Shown one piece after another: positions 23,770-36,153 of a stretch of DNA of 64,000 bases. Location: NCBI GenBank assembly GCA_001599715.1, contig BCHU01000008.1, positions 1,178,001-1,242,000 of the forward strand, written 5' to 3'. The notes below the pieces were generated by a model. The model was not told the DNA's origin. It made no database searches and saw nothing but the letters and a program-made list of their open reading frames with translations. Source of the DNA: Phaeotremella fagi. Its lineage: Eukaryota; Basidiomycota; Tremellomycetes; Tremellales; Phaeotremellaceae. Within the stretch, counting starts at the first letter, position 1, and the number at the start of each line of letters is the position of its first letter. A program made the translations under genes and the position numbers.

Positions 23770-25137
23770 ATTTGATAAGAACTGTCTTTGAGATCGAAGT
23801 AAATAGTGCGGTTTGAGCAAGGAAAAGAAAGTTGAGAGAAGTTGGGAAGAAGGGGGTAAGATTTGCAGAAAGACTACATTGTTACATATCCAAATATTCT
23901 AGAACACGAGTGCGTATTCATGATACGAGAATTCGAAGATCGCTGTTTTGTACATAGAAAAAGCCGCGGAAGAAGATCAAGGAACGACTTTGCACTTTGA
24001 TGAGGAAAAGAAGAACTTGATTGGCATACGATTTACATGATCTTCAGTAGAGTAAGTATGGTGTACTCGTACAAATTACAGTATGTCTCAACTGGCTTAC
24101 CACACTGTAGGTGACTTGGTGTTTGTTTGCCGACAACGGTAGGTTTTCTGGTGCCAATCTGCTGTCGATCTGTTGATCAAAGGACTGTTCTTATTTCAAT
24201 GAAAGGATTAAAGTGATTGTTCTACTGTGATAACCAATACAATACGATCTCCACCTTCCAGACCATCGGACTTAGGATACTGGTGGAGAAGTGGAGTATG
24301 TACTGTGAGAAACTGATAGAAAGGCACCGAATCGTGGAGATGGAAGGCTCGACAGGGGACGATAAGATCCGTGCCGGTGATGGGATAGCTACTGCGTATA
24401 CGAGTATGTACTGGTACTACCTTCCATATTCAGCAAGCTGATCCAAGTAACTTTGTTATTTGTGCGGATTGTGGCTTTCCACATCTTCGGTAACTGATCG
24501 CTAGAAAGGATGGAAGTTGTGTTCGATACTTCGATGAAAAGTGTTTCATGAAATTCTCCGAGTAATCCGGCAGGATACCAGTATGTAAGTCTCTTTTCGT
24601 TGACGGATACATACCAGTGGCGCAATCCATTTCTGTCAATCACTGATCATCGATGGGGAAAGGGCAGTCCATTCCGGATTGTCAAAATGATTTTCACAAC
24701 TCTGACGATATGCCAACAAGGATAGAAGATCCTAACGACACTACGGAACTCTCGCTGTTTTGTTCCCGTTCAGCTCTGTTTCGTATTGTAAGCGAGCTTA
24801 CTCATTACAAAAGTTAACAGAGTTCTTCACGTAACGTATAGATAATATCACATTGAAAGTTTCACCTCTAGGTCATCGCATTTTTCACAGGTTGGAACTT
24901 TGAACCTTCACTCAAAATGTTCAAAATGGTCAGAAGGGAGTAAGTCCAAGCTTGGAACATCGAGGGGATAGCCTTGAATTTGTTGAGATTGATGTTAAAG
25001 GGGAGATTGCACCCAAAAGGCGTTTGTACAATACTTTATGTCTCTACATAATATCTAGTACTGTGTGTAAATGATGATCTACAACATAGAACTAACTGGT
25101 CCATCGCGACGAAAAGCGTTTGGATATGAATCGTCAG
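23770..25137. other. Gene-poor stretch of 1.37 kb
   Basis: No domain-bearing frame was found. On the minus strand at 24389-24643 a frame of 84 codons has somewhat protein-like composition (WYVSVNEKRLTYWYPAG) but no ATG, neighbours or homology to support it. The remainder is AT-rich spacer. Confidence 0.4.
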
Positions 25138-25510
25138 CTATTTCTCCAAGTCTAAGTCTGCAGTTCTACCGAAGGCATGAAGATTATTATGGAGGATTTC
25201 TTTGACAGGGATAGAAGATGAGTTGACAGCAAGGTCGTCGACAAGATTATCAGCTGAACCAAGTTGTCTGATAATCGCGTCGGATGGATTGTTCACCCCA
25301 GAATCGATTGGAATGATAGGTTCGACGAATACTCGATCAACGAGGCTATTCATCGATGTCAATCCATGTGTAACTTTTGAAATGATATAGGAATACTCAC
25401 TTGGCTTCGTTGGGGATATCCCTAGTCATCGCGTCGGTGACCGCGACGGGGGCGGCGTTAACGTTAACGAGTTGAATGAGGATAACAGCGATGGTGAAGA
25501 TAGTTAACAT
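25138..25510 (-). CDS. Small secreted protein of unknown function
   Basis: Two exons: the first, from 25510, encodes MLTIFTIAVILIQLVNVNAA and PVAVTDAMTRDIPNEA; the second runs to the stop at 25138. The intron (CCAA|GTGAGT to GAATAG|CCTCG) is canonical and keeps frame. The mature protein, about 85 residues, contains VDRVFVEPIIPIDSG, two N-x-S/T sites and no cysteine. A signal peptide without membrane anchor indicates secretion. The absence of cysteines is unlike most small effector-type proteins. The paralogue at 23574-23769 shares the leader. Confidence 0.6.
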
Positions 25511-26826
25511 GGTTGATAGTTGTTTAATGGTTCAAACTGTCGTATTTGATTTAGATCGAAAGAAGAATATTCTTGGGGAGTAACAAAAGAGCGAATCTGG
25601 AATTTATGTCTTCATCGACTAATCTTGTCAAAGTGGAAAGAGATAATTAGTCGAACGAGATTGAGGACAATCTCATCGCATTTTGAATGAAAAAATACTT
25701 TGAACTGGTTTCAAAGTCACTTTTTTTCCATTTAGAGGAGGCAATAATTAGCTTCACCAGGATAAGTCATCAGGGGTCATCCTTCGATTAGCTGAAATTG
25801 AAAATCAAGGAGAAATTGTCATCGGATGGTAGATTGACTAATATTGCACAGTTTGGTCGTTCCGCATGGACCAAAGACTTCCCCGTTACAGCACAAATTG
25901 TTAAAGCTGATTTAGAATTAGTGTGGGAGAGTGACGGAATTTTCCGCCTGATTTACTCCTTTGTCTTGCACATGGTAGAAGTGACTCTTGTCTTTTACTC
26001 TCATTCAAAGGACAGATCTGTCGTGTACGAATCCGGGAGATTGGTATCATCAAAACTCAATATCAAGCAGTGCATCTGACAGCACTTAGTAAATAGAAAA
26101 CAAGTCTTGCGAAATAAACACATACTGTACACACGTTCACCATGAGCTAGTAATCAAAGGAGGACAATGCCCTGAAGAGAAAGCTCGTCGACATCGATTC
26201 ATATTCTTTCTGGTATGTAGGAACAGCCGGCATTCTAACACTATCTCCCCTGGATTTGAAAACCTCCAAATCCCAAAACAGCAATAATAGGTGTAGTCAT
26301 GTACCGCTTTAAGTGCGTACGATCTTCAGGTTACATAAGTTCCATTGATCGCTCCGAGCTGATGTCGTACCAGATTTGATTTTAGTGGCAGCTGGTGTGA
26401 AATGGTCAAATTACTTACTAAACCGCAAATCTTTGTGATTTGGCGCTATTACAGGCCTAAACCCGAACGACATTGAAGATTTATCATGTTCGAAATAGCC
26501 AACAGAAATTGGTTTCTCGTCATCTACCACTTTTAACCCCGTAGTCTTGACTTGAGGATATGCAACCATTTTCGATGTTGTTTACCCTTAGGTAGTTTTT
26601 AATTGAAGACGATCTGGGTTGAACCAGATATACATAGAGCGGGAACAAACGACGAGACTGGACGTAGTAAAAAAAGAACAATTAAGAGAGGAAAATGTGA
26701 TATCTACATAGAAAGTCCGTAAAGAAAATTTATTTACTATGTCTTTTCTGTGAGCCAATCGCATTCTATCAAAGAATAATTGTAACACGTAAAGTTCAAA
26801 CATAATATATAAAATTTGTCAATCAT
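25511..26826. other. Gene-poor stretch of 1.32 kb
   Basis: Contains the promoter of the gene ending at 25510 and the 3' flank of the secreted-protein gene at 26827. A plus-strand frame at 25798-26079 begins with TTG, not ATG, and has no recognisable feature. Nothing else is supported. Confidence 0.4.
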
Positions 26827-27484
26827 CTAAGCTGTTGTAGCTTGAGCTACGGCGACAGTAGTAAGAGTGACTGCATGAGCTGAAGAGGTGGAAGTAGAGA
26901 TGATTGGTGGACAGACCGATGAAGAGGTGATTTCGGTAACGGTGACTGTAGCAGGGATAACGACGAGAGTGAGACCAGAACCGATAGCATGAGTGGCAGC
27001 TGAGGTAGCAGTAGCTGCAACAGCAAGTGAAGAGGAAATAATCGGTGAACCTTCAACGATTGAGGTTGTGATGGCGACAGCAGCTTTTGAACTAGCGATG
27101 GCTGGGGTTGGAATGACGTCTCCGGACCATGATTGACAGATCGTACTGGTGACGGTGACTGTTGCTGGGACGATGTGGAGAGTGTAATCACCTGGTTGAT
27201 CGAGGATTGCAACGGCGGTACCTGAGGCGGTGACTGCTGATCCAGCGATGGTGGTAGCGATGACACCTCTGAGGCTTTGTCAGTCATGTGTTCTTTACAG
27301 TATGTCGTTGTTAACGTGACAAAGAGAGATGGGGTGTTTGAAGCGAGGTAGAAGGGTGGTGTTTAAGAACTTACCCAGCGGTGGTAGTAGGAGCAACTGC
27401 GAATGAGGTGACGATGGTGACATCCTCTGGAGCAGGGAGGGCGACGACTAAAGTCAAAAGTGAGAGAAGTGGAAGGAAGTGCAT
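26827..27484 (-). CDS. Secreted T/S/V/A-rich protein with internal duplication
   Basis: Two exons. Exon 1 encodes MHFLPLLSLLTLVVALPAPE, a signal peptide, then DVTIVTSFAVAPTTTAG. Exon 2, from the GTGTCATCGC segment near 27268, encodes about 145 residues rich in T, S, V and A. Two similar blocks, LHIVPATVTVTSTICQSW and LTLVVIPATVTVTEITSS followed by VCPP, mark an internal duplication, each with one cysteine. Codon choice (GTC, ACC, GCT, ATC) is strongly biased, as in highly expressed fungal genes. No GPI-type hydrophobic tail is present, so a soluble secreted or cell-wall-associated protein is likely. Family not recognised. The long frame in another register of the same strand is a composition artefact. 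Confidence 0.65.
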
Positions 27485-28365
27485 AGTGATATGATAATGT
27501 AGTTGAGGTTAGGTAGATTCTAAGACGCTTGGATTGATTTGAATTGAGAGTTTTAGATATTCTTTAAGTAAAGAGATGAAAGAGATTGAAAAGAATCAAT
27601 GCACGCTTAGAAGCCTTATATATCCCCCAAAAAACAACCGTGACCAAAGCAGACAGCCATCAATCAACTACACTTAGTAAACACCTTCATTGAATTCAAC
27701 TAACCAAACGCCAACTAAAGGTTATCCCGTTTCAAGGGTTTCATGATGAAAGTTGTATGAGCATTGATCAGGAGGAGCAGCTGGAGAACCACAACTTGGT
27801 TCACAGAGAGGAGGAAACAATAAGGAAAAACTATGATGGAACCTCTTTGAATGCGGTGCAGAGATTTTAAGCCACAAACGCGATTTTCAGGTTCAAGGAT
27901 GTTTAACCAAGACTTGAACAGACACAGCTTCTTTGATTAAGTTATTAGTTAATCACATGCTTATTTAGTAAGGCGGTGTTATACATAAAAATATAATCAT
28001 ACGAATAGACTTGTTTAATAAGAAGATCGTCGAGAATTGGTATGATGATTCCATCTACAATCCAACGTTAAGGTCAGTGATCACCTTCAGATTGGCGCTG
28101 CCAATTTGACCCAACTCTTTTCATTTTCTTGAGCGATTTCTGTAGATCAGAAAAGATGAAAAGGGGGAGACGCGTTCCTATGAATCACCAACTCGGAAAC
28201 AAAGTTCTTTTTCTTTCCGTGAAAAAAACGCCCAAGACAAGGAGGAACAATAGGCCGAAAAAAATCTCCTTCCTTTCGATCTTTTTTCAACACATTGCGT
28301 ATCCTCCAGACGACCCATTGTTTTTCACGACGATGGTGGACCGACGGTTCCGGTAACTACACCAC
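27485..28365. other. Upstream region of the secreted-protein gene; no gene accepted
   Basis: On the minus strand a TATA-like GATATATAAGG sits at about 27613-27624, roughly 130 bases upstream of the start at 27484, consistent with a strong, regulated promoter. The rest is AT-rich. A basic plus-strand frame at 28129-28356 is not convincing. Confidence 0.4.
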
Positions 28366-29473
28366 CTAATCCTCCAAACCCCCTTGTAGAACGTCAACTA
28401 TCTTTCTGACACGTTCGATTCCCTTTATATCGTTTGCATCGCCCGTTCCTAAGCCTGGGACACCTAATTCAATTAATCTCTCCTTCTGACGATAGGCTAA
28501 ACCGTCAATCGCTGGTTGACATGATTGGCGATAGAAATCGTCTAGACTCAGTGCTAGATTTTGAGTCCATTGCTAAAAGTTTCTTTTGTCAATACTTTTG
28601 GCTTTTGCTTTTGAGTATGGTTTAAACTTACCTCCTGTTTCTCTTTCGATATTGGTCGACGAGTGATTTTAGCTCTGTTTCGAAAGAGGTCCAGTACATT
28701 ATTCTATGCTGGATGTACTTATGAGATCAAGAACTTACATTTCTTTCTCAGCTTGTACAGTCTTTTCATGTTCTGCTTTAACTTTCTCCTGTTTAGCCCA
28801 AAGTCGTCTTTCCAAAGAATCCTGATCAACCTTCATCTAACCCAATTAACGTCAGCCAAAAAAGCTGGATCAACTTTAACCAAGCGGAATTATCACATAC
28901 TCTTTTGACTTCTTTGACGAATTCTTCATCACTCAGTAGCTCTGATAATATAGGTAAAGCCTTGGTGAACGGCATAATCTGATAACCAGGTTCATCTCTT
29001 CGATTCTTCAAATCAATTGAAGGATTGGATGAATGGCGTTGAGTCAATTCTGGTTTATTCGGTTTATCGGGGTTAGGTGTAGAGTGATTCTGGTAAGTTG
29101 GATCCTGGGGGGTATAGAAAGGATGATTATCGTAGACGGGTTCTGAGGTTTGATCTGGTACAGAAGTTGATTGTTGATTTTGAAGGGACGCTAGAAGATC
29201 GTTCAACTGTCTTTGTGATGGGATAGCAGAAGAAGTCGAAGCTTTAGGTGGGGTATATTGATGTTGTGGAATTGGTGGTCTTGATGGTGTGGATGATGAT
29301 GCAGTGTTTGGTTGGATGTCTTCACTGCTTTGTGTAGTTCTGAGGAGAGCCAGGAGTGATTTGACAGATGTCGCGCTGTTGTCCTTTGTGTCTTGATCAG
29401 CTCAAATCGGCGACCACAAACGACAAATGGAGTGTCGAAAGAAACCAAGCTTTTTACTTACCTTGAAGCTCAT
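28366..29473 (-). CDS. Conserved fungal coiled-coil protein of unknown function
   Basis: Five or so exons; the first encodes only MSFK and joins DNSATSVKSLLALLRT (acceptor CACAAAG|GAC). A polar, proline-rich middle leads to MPFTKALPILSELLSDEEFV, then MKVDQDSLERRLWAKQEKVK and a charged helix, and a C-terminal block Q-P-A-I-D-G-L-A-Y-R-Q, EGLIELGVPGLG and RVRKIVDVLQGGLED. The order 'ALP-L..L / Q-x-x-L-E-x-x-L-W / helix / L-x-x-L-G-V-P / V-L-x-G-L' matches a conserved but uncharacterised fungal family that I recall from ascomycetes (a DUF-type entry); that link is from memory. The helix predicts a coiled coil. No catalytic motif. Confidence 0.65.
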
Positions 29474-29680
29474 CCTGTTGAGCTGTATGTACTAGCTGAC
29501 ATCAATATGAAAGGTAGATAAGATGTTGTTGTTGGTTGTTGATAACAATCGGAAATTGGGTCAATTTAACGGCACCGGCTATGAAATCATCGATTCCATT
29601 CCGAAAGATCAGAAAAAATAATCTTGAAATCTTGAACAACTAACTACATCATCCATCAGAGATATACACTTCACATTCCA

Positions 29681-31081
29681 ATGAGCATACCGATAGCTCT
29701 ACCAGCATCCAGCTCACAATCCCATCCTCAACCTATAAAAAGATCTTCAAAAGCGTCACATCATTTAGCTTCGGGTGCACTATCAGGATTCACTTCGGCG
29801 ATATGTCTTCAACCACTTGATCTTCTGAAGACTCGATTGCAACAGGGGAAGGATGTGGATAGGACTAAAAGGTTGGTTTAGGGAATTTGATTATATGGAT
29901 GGATGCATTGAACTTATTCATCCTTGCTTAGACGACGGATCGCACCTGTTCTCAAACAGGTTTTGGCGGAGGATGGAATAAGGGGTCTTTGGAGGGGGAC
30001 TGTACCAACTCTAGCGAGGTAAGTATCTATCACTATACGGAATCAGGTTTTCATGGATATGTTGATAATAACAATAATCACAGGAACGTACCAGGGGTAG
30101 CACTCTATTTCTATACGTTATCAACGATTCGAACGAAATTATCAAGTATCCAGTATTTCTATAAATCGAATCTCATCGATCCACATTCATTAAACTCCAT
30201 TTCATCTTCCACTCAAAAGCAGAATAGTGCTTTGATACAACTATCTAGTCAAGGGAATCTTATAGCTGGTGCATTAGCCAGAACGTCTGTTGGATTTATC
30301 GTCAATCCGATAACCGTTTTGAAAGCTCGTTTCGAGGTAGGTTAAGATTTTGGTCACTACTTCGTCGATACTAAATATCTTTCATAGAGCAATTTTTATT
30401 CAGAATATAAATCTCTGTTTGGTGCATTTCGTTCATTGTTGGCTACCAATGGTGTTCGAGGTTTATTTCAGGGTTTCACAGCTACTGCTGCTAGAGATGC
30501 TCCGTATGCGGGGTTGTATGTTGTGTTCTATGAAAAGGGGAAGGAGATTTCGTGTAAGTCTAGAGATTAATGAACTGATTTGAGTCACACTGAATCTTTC
30601 ATGTTTAGCTCGATTGGTTAAACCTGAATGGGGAATACCTAACGCTGCTTTACATTCTGGTTCAGGTAATTTCAGTCGTTACCGGTTTGTATCACGACTG
30701 ATGTTCGAATAGCTATAACAGCATCGATCATGGCTACGATATTCACATCCCCAGCAGACGTCGTTAAAGTGAGTCACATCCGTCCTCACAATACGTCACT
30801 ACAAACATTAACCAAATCCAGACGAGAATGCAAGTAACCCCAATCGAACATCCAACAATAAGAAAAGCTATCCAAGGGGTATACGGGGTAAGTATCGACC
30901 ATCTCATAAACATCTAGATAACTACTAGTACTGATATGAGATCCAGGAAAGAGGATTGTTAGGTTTCTTCTCAGGATCGACGTTACGAATATCAAGGAAG
31001 GCAGCTAGTAGTGCGATCGCTTGGACGGTTTATGAAGCTCTGTTGTTGTTTTTACGGAATCGTGATGATGAAATGATATGA
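29681..31081 (+). CDS. HEM25: Mitochondrial glycine carrier (Hem25/SLC25A38)
   Basis: A mitochondrial carrier with the three expected repeats. Their signature P-x-[DE]-x-x-[KR]-x-[KR] sites read [20 protein letters not shown] and PADVVKTRMQ, and each is followed by a conserved matrix-loop motif ([59 protein letters not shown]). The [17 protein letters not shown] stretch and RDAPYAGLY are characteristic of the glycine carrier that supplies glycine for 5-aminolevulinate synthesis in heme biosynthesis. It sits in the mitochondrial inner membrane. Seven or so exons with short introns; the last ends EMI-TGA at 31079-31081. About 330 aa. Confidence 0.9.
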
Positions 31082-31356
31082 TTGAGGGGGTATTTGGGTT
31101 ATTGGTCTATGCATACATCCACTCTTGAAATTACTTTCGACAACAAAGCTTGCACAAGTACTTACAGTACAAGTATACTTACTTAGCTGGACCAGATGCG
31201 AACTGCCACAGTGGATGCTGAGCCGTAATGATTTCCGCTCCGTCCCCAGTATGGATCTTAAATCAAAGCAACAAATAATATCACCATTCTACATCTAATA
31301 TCCTCTCAAAACAAAGAACTCTAAAAAGGTATTAACCCAACCACCCCCAACCCAAA

Positions 31357-32649
31357 ATGAGACATCAAATAACAAGAATACTGAATCAAAGGATATCAAG
31401 TAAGTTTTCATTGTTTCCATTTTGAATTCTATTCTAACTAAATTTCAAAAAGGTATTCGTCATGCTTCAACTTCAATGAGGATGCCTGCTATGTCACCTA
31501 CGATGACTGAAGGTGGTATTGCCGGATGGAAGAAAGAGGAAGGAGAAAGTTTTTCGGCTGGTGATATATTAGTTGAGATTGTGAGTTGTTTCGTAAAAAG
31601 ACAAAATCAAAGATTGTTGTATCTGATTCTACCCTTTTAGGAAACGGACAAAGCTACTATCGACGTTGAGGCTCAAGATGACGGGGTTATGGGTAAAATC
31701 ATCGTATGTCCCGTAACACCCTCTCCATTTTGTCAACTTACTAATACACCTGATAGGTGCAAAATGGATCACAAAAAATCCCAGTCGGTCAGGTTATAGC
31801 GATACTAGCAGAGGAGGGTGATGATCTATCTTCCATCGAGATACCCAAGAATCTAGAACCCGAAGGTGAAGCTTCAGCATCGTCTTCAACACCTGAACCA
31901 TCTCCATCCCCACCTAAAGAGGAACCTAAAAAGGAAACTCAAAGTCAAACCCCACCACCACCAAAAGAACATGCTCATAAAGAGATCAAACACTCTAAAC
32001 CACTTTTCCCAAGTGTTTCCAGATTGTACGTTTATCTCTTATCATCTATCTTATTCAAATCCGATTGAAGTGCTCATAAACGCTTAGATTGCTCGAATCT
32101 GATCTTTCTTCGGAACAGATTTCGAAATTGAAGGGAACAGGGAAAGGTGGAATGTTGACTAAAGGGGATGTGCTAGTTGCTATTGGACAGATTAAGAATG
32201 CTTTTGGATCTGCTGAGAAATTGAATCTTGATATTATGGGTGCTAGTGGGAAAAGAAAATCTGAGGTGGGTTTGGGTTTATGAATTTCAAACTTTAATGC
32301 TAATTCGGCATATTAGGCTTCCGCTTCACCCTCTACTTCCGCTACTACTCCACCACCAGCTAAACCACTTGATGCAGCTGAAATCAGGAGATTGATCGTT
32401 CAAGGGCTATCAAAAGCTACTACCCCATCTTCAACCAATGGTACGTCTCACCCTCTAAATTTGTGTTCTTATAGCTGACATGATATATGTTCAGCTGCCA
32501 AACCATTATCGTTAGACGCAGAATTTGACGCCATCCTCGCTCCCTATTCGACACTTCTACCTGCCCAACCTGAAGTTAGATTACCGACTATCGAACAATT
32601 AACCAAGCTCGAGAGTGGCAAGAAAGATGAATGGGCTGGGTTATTTTAA
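31357..32649 (+). CDS. PDX1: Pyruvate dehydrogenase complex protein X (E3-binding protein)
   Basis: An N-terminal targeting sequence ([14 protein letters not shown]) is followed by a lipoyl domain: [18 protein letters not shown], then [17 protein letters not shown] with the lipoyl-lysine in E-T-D-K-A, then the G-D-D-L-S-S-I turn. A proline/serine linker leads to a peripheral-subunit-binding domain, [20 protein letters not shown] and [14 protein letters not shown]. The catalytic acetyltransferase domain of E2 is absent; only a short C-terminal region follows. That architecture defines Pdx1, which anchors dihydrolipoamide dehydrogenase (E3) in the complex in the mitochondrial matrix. Six or seven exons, ending GLF-TAA at 32647-32649. 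The tail ends [12 protein letters not shown], often seen in fungal PDX1. Confidence 0.9.
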
Positions 32650-32736
32650 CAAAATTTAAACGATATGCATTTTAGATGATACCCTATGCAAATATTATTC
32701 ATAATCTATCTACTCGCTATACCTATCATAAAAAAA

Positions 32737-33659
32737 TCATTTCTTGACGTTAAAAATACTCAATAAAGCGAAACAACCATATAACAACCCAACTGGATAG
32801 GCGACTAACAAACGTTGTCTATCCATACGAAGTACAGCGACGAATATCGAACTAGCGGAATACGTGCACCAGAGTATACTGAGTCCTGACATGACGTATC
32901 CGAGGGGATGATCTATTCCTACACCCATACCTATCCCACCTAGACCCACCATGGGTAGGAGACAGTATCCTAAAACAGAAGCTGTTCTGTATGCGTCGAT
33001 CGGCGTTTCCGACATGAGATTTAAGAGGAAATAGATCGCTGTGGTTCCTAGGAGACCTACACCGTAGATATACGAGAATTGTGGTTTACCGGACTAAGAG
33101 ACATGCAACGTTAGATTAAGAGGGATGGTTGGGAAAAGGTAGATTTAGACTTACTAGCAGTAACACGAAGGCGAAGGCGAAACAAAAAACAAAAGGTCCA
33201 GCTAAATCCGCATCGTCCATTATATTCGCATCAACTTTTGATAGAGGATTAAGAACGGTTAAAGATTTAGCTAAAATGTGGGAAGGGTTGATACCGAGTT
33301 CTACATCAATTGTGAGACTTGACCCAAAATTGATCCGGAGAAAAAGAAGTTGACGACTTACCCTCCATCAAACTCGGTTCACCTTCATAACCACCAGTCC
33401 CGAATGCCTCCCACCATCTTCCTTCACCAGTAAGCGTACCCAAACTACCACCGATATTACCCATCCGCCCACTACTTGCGCCCCCCTCCATCGAAGATCT
33501 GGCTCCGTAGTATGATCCACCGGTTGGGTTGGAGTTCATAGATCCCCCAGCATTGCTACTTGATCCTACCCCTCCACCGAAGAATGCTAGAGGTTCTTGG
33601 GTTGGTTGATAGGGCGAGGAGGAGTAGGAGGAGGATTGGTTTTGGAAGAGATGCGACAT
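32737..33659 (-). CDS. YIP1: Yip1-family Golgi/ER membrane protein
   Basis: A cytosolic N-terminal region rich in S, G and P is followed by ELGINPSHILAKSLTVLNPL, the signature of Yip1/YIPF5. Next is DDADLAGPFVFCFAFAFVLL (first membrane segment) and SGKPQFSYIYGVGLLGTTA. Four more hydrophobic segments follow, with the final CTYSASSIFVAVL and YPVGLLYGCFALL. Yip1 binds Rab GTPases (Ypt1/Ypt31 in yeast) and acts in ER-to-Golgi vesicle biogenesis. Three exons; start at 33659 (MSHLFQNQ), stop at 32737. It diverges from the MAS1 gene. Confidence 0.9.
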
Positions 33660-34026
33660 GGGACGTTACCGATTGGCTTGGAGGGAGTTGGAGCGGTTTG
33701 AATGGTTAGTTTGGGTGGATAATGGTTGTTGGAGTGTTGACCTGGTTGTGATTTAAGGTTGGAATTGAATGTATCTACTTTTGAGAAGATAGTTTTTGAA
33801 TAATATATAGCTTAGATTACTTTGACTTGTCTCGACGTGTTCGTGAACGTCACTCACTGATTTCCACAGTGCCACAGTCCCGGAGTTATCGGCAATATCA
33901 ACATCCTCTACTGTAATCCGCCTCCCTCCGATTCTTACAGTGAGAGAGTGATCTTTCTTTTTGCCTTGATATCAATCTTCACTATCAACCCTTTTATCTT
34001 CATCACCTCCCCCCTCCTCCCTCATC
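33660..34026. promoter_or_regulatory. Divergent promoter YIP1 / MAS1
   Basis: A 367-bp spacer between divergent start codons. The MAS1 side ends in a marked pyrimidine tract (CCTCCCCCCTCCTCCCTC, about 34006-34023) right before the start codon. No TATA box seen. Confidence 0.55.
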
Positions 34027-35890
34027 ATGTCCACTTCTCGTCTCCTCACAAGAGCCGTCGCTCGTCCACTCTCATCTGCTCGTAAACCAGTAAGTTATAG
34101 AATCCTATTGTCAACCGCAACAAAGAGAAAATATACACCTACGTCAATCCCAACGATCCTCATTGGCTAACACTTCAATCTTTCTTAGATACTCGCCAGA
34201 ACTCTCGCTACACCTGTTTCAACAAAATATTCAAATCCAGTAACTAAAACTTCAGTTCTCTCCAACGGTCTTTCTGTTTCTACAGAGACTATCCCAGGTG
34301 CTTCAACTTCGACTGTTGGTCTTTGGATTGATGCTGGTTCAAGAGCGGATGCTTCTAATGCCAGTGGAACCGCTCATTTCCTTGAGGTATGTAGCATCCT
34401 TTTTTTATTAGCGTTGATGAAGAGAAAATACTGATTATGTGTACCTAGCATCTCGCATTCAAAGGAACAAAAACACGTACTCAAACTGCTTTAGAACAAG
34501 AGGTAGAAAACTTGGGTGCTCATCTTAACGCTTACACTTCAAGAGAACAAACTGTTTATTACGCTAAAGCTTTCGAGAAGGATGTTCCAGCTGCTGTCGG
34601 TATCCTCGCTGATATCTTACAAAACTCAAAATTAGATGAAGGAGCTGTTGACAGAGAAAGAGATGTCATCTTAAGAGAACAGGAGGAAGTCGATAAACAG
34701 CTCGAGGAGGTTGTGTTTGATCATCTTCACGCTGTCGCTTTCCAAGGTAGGTCGAGTCGGAGGTAATTCAACCGGATGTTGTACTGACGATACCAGGTCA
34801 ACCCCTTGGTAACACCATCCTCGGTCCAAAGGAACACATCAACTCTATCAAAAGATCCGATCTCTCCGCCTACATTTCCAAAAACTACACTGCCGACCGT
34901 ATCGTTCTCGTAGGAGCTGGTTCAGTCGAGCACGACGCTCTCGTCAAACTCGCGGAGGAGAACTTTGCATCGTTACCCGTTTCAAGCAACCCGATCCCAT
35001 TAGGTAAATCCGCTCATCAACCAACCGCTTTCTCAGGTTCAGAAGTTCGTATCAGAGATGACACGATGAGTACATTGAACTTTGCAATCGCTGTTGAAGG
35101 TGTTGGATGGAAATCACCAGATTACTGGCCCATGTTGGTCATGCAATCCATCTTTGGTAACTGGGATAGATCACTTGGTGCTTCACCACTTTTGTCTTCT
35201 AAATTGAGTCATATCATCTCAAGCAACAACCTCGCCAATTCTTACATGTCTTTCTCAACTTCATACTCTGACACTGGTCTTTGGGGTATCTACATGGTTA
35301 CTGAGAAGTGAGTTGAGGAGTGGTGATAACAACCAGTAACTGACACTTATTTAGCTTGATGAACGTTGATGACCTCGTCCACTTCACCCTCAAAGAATGG
35401 ACCAGAATGTCTCTCTCACCAGCCGTCGCCGAAGTTGAACGTGCCAAATCTCAATTAAAGGCTTCCTTATTACTAGGTCTCGACGGTACAACCGCCATTG
35501 CAGAGGATGTATGTAATGATTTCACTTGACATGATTAGAATTAATCTCATATCTACCCTCCCCATTTAGATCGGTAGACAACTCGTCACCACCGGTAAAA
35601 GATATACACCAAAGGAAATTGAAAGATACGTAGATGCCGTTACACCAGAAGAGATTAAACGAGTAGCACAAAAATACTTGTGGGATAAAGATGTAAGTCA
35701 GATTCTTAACCCTGCAGGCAGTCGATAGAATCTGATATGAGTATTATTATAGCTCGCAATCGCCGCCGTCGGTCGTGTTGAAGGTTTACTCGATTACAAC
35801 CGTATCCGTGCTGGTAAGTTGTTACGCATCATCGAGACGAGGGAGAATGACTGATTTTATCTTTTAGACATGTCTTCAATGGTTTACTAA
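34027..35890 (+). CDS. MAS1: Mitochondrial processing peptidase beta subunit
   Basis: About 480 aa in seven or eight exons. A basic, serine-rich presequence ([20 protein letters not shown]) leads to [20 protein letters not shown] and [13 protein letters not shown]. The inverted zinc-binding motif H-x-x-E-H is intact (GTAHFLEHLAFKGT, split by an intron after HFLE), with the downstream glutamate region [20 protein letters not shown] and [20 protein letters not shown]. The C-terminal half carries GNWDRSLG and the closing [17 protein letters not shown]. An intact zinc site identifies the catalytic beta subunit rather than alpha or the core proteins of complex III. It removes presequences in the matrix. 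Confidence 0.93.
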
Positions 35891-36153
35891 ATTTTTGCAT
35901 GTTACCTAATGGGATGGAAGTTTTTCTGGATAAATTTATATACAATACAAATAGAAAGAAATGCATTTCTTTCAATATCATTTTCTGGTGCATGGTTGCG
36001 CATACGATCTGCTTCACGTTGCTTCACTCCATGTCAATAGTAATACGAGGGCACTGCATGCAGTAATCCACTTTACAAATATTAAAAAGAACAGATACAA
36101 CCACAAGCCAACACTTCTACCTACTTAACCATAAAACCCAGTCTGTACTCAAA

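Noticed and set aside
25798..26079. 93-codon plus-strand frame
   Set aside because: Begins with TTG, has no ATG near its start, no domain and no splice support.
26847..27287. 146-codon frame, P/S/L/Q-rich
   Set aside because: It overlaps the signal-peptide gene 26827-27484 in another register; its composition is that expected from shifting a T/S/V/A-rich frame, and its start lies within the real gene's intron.
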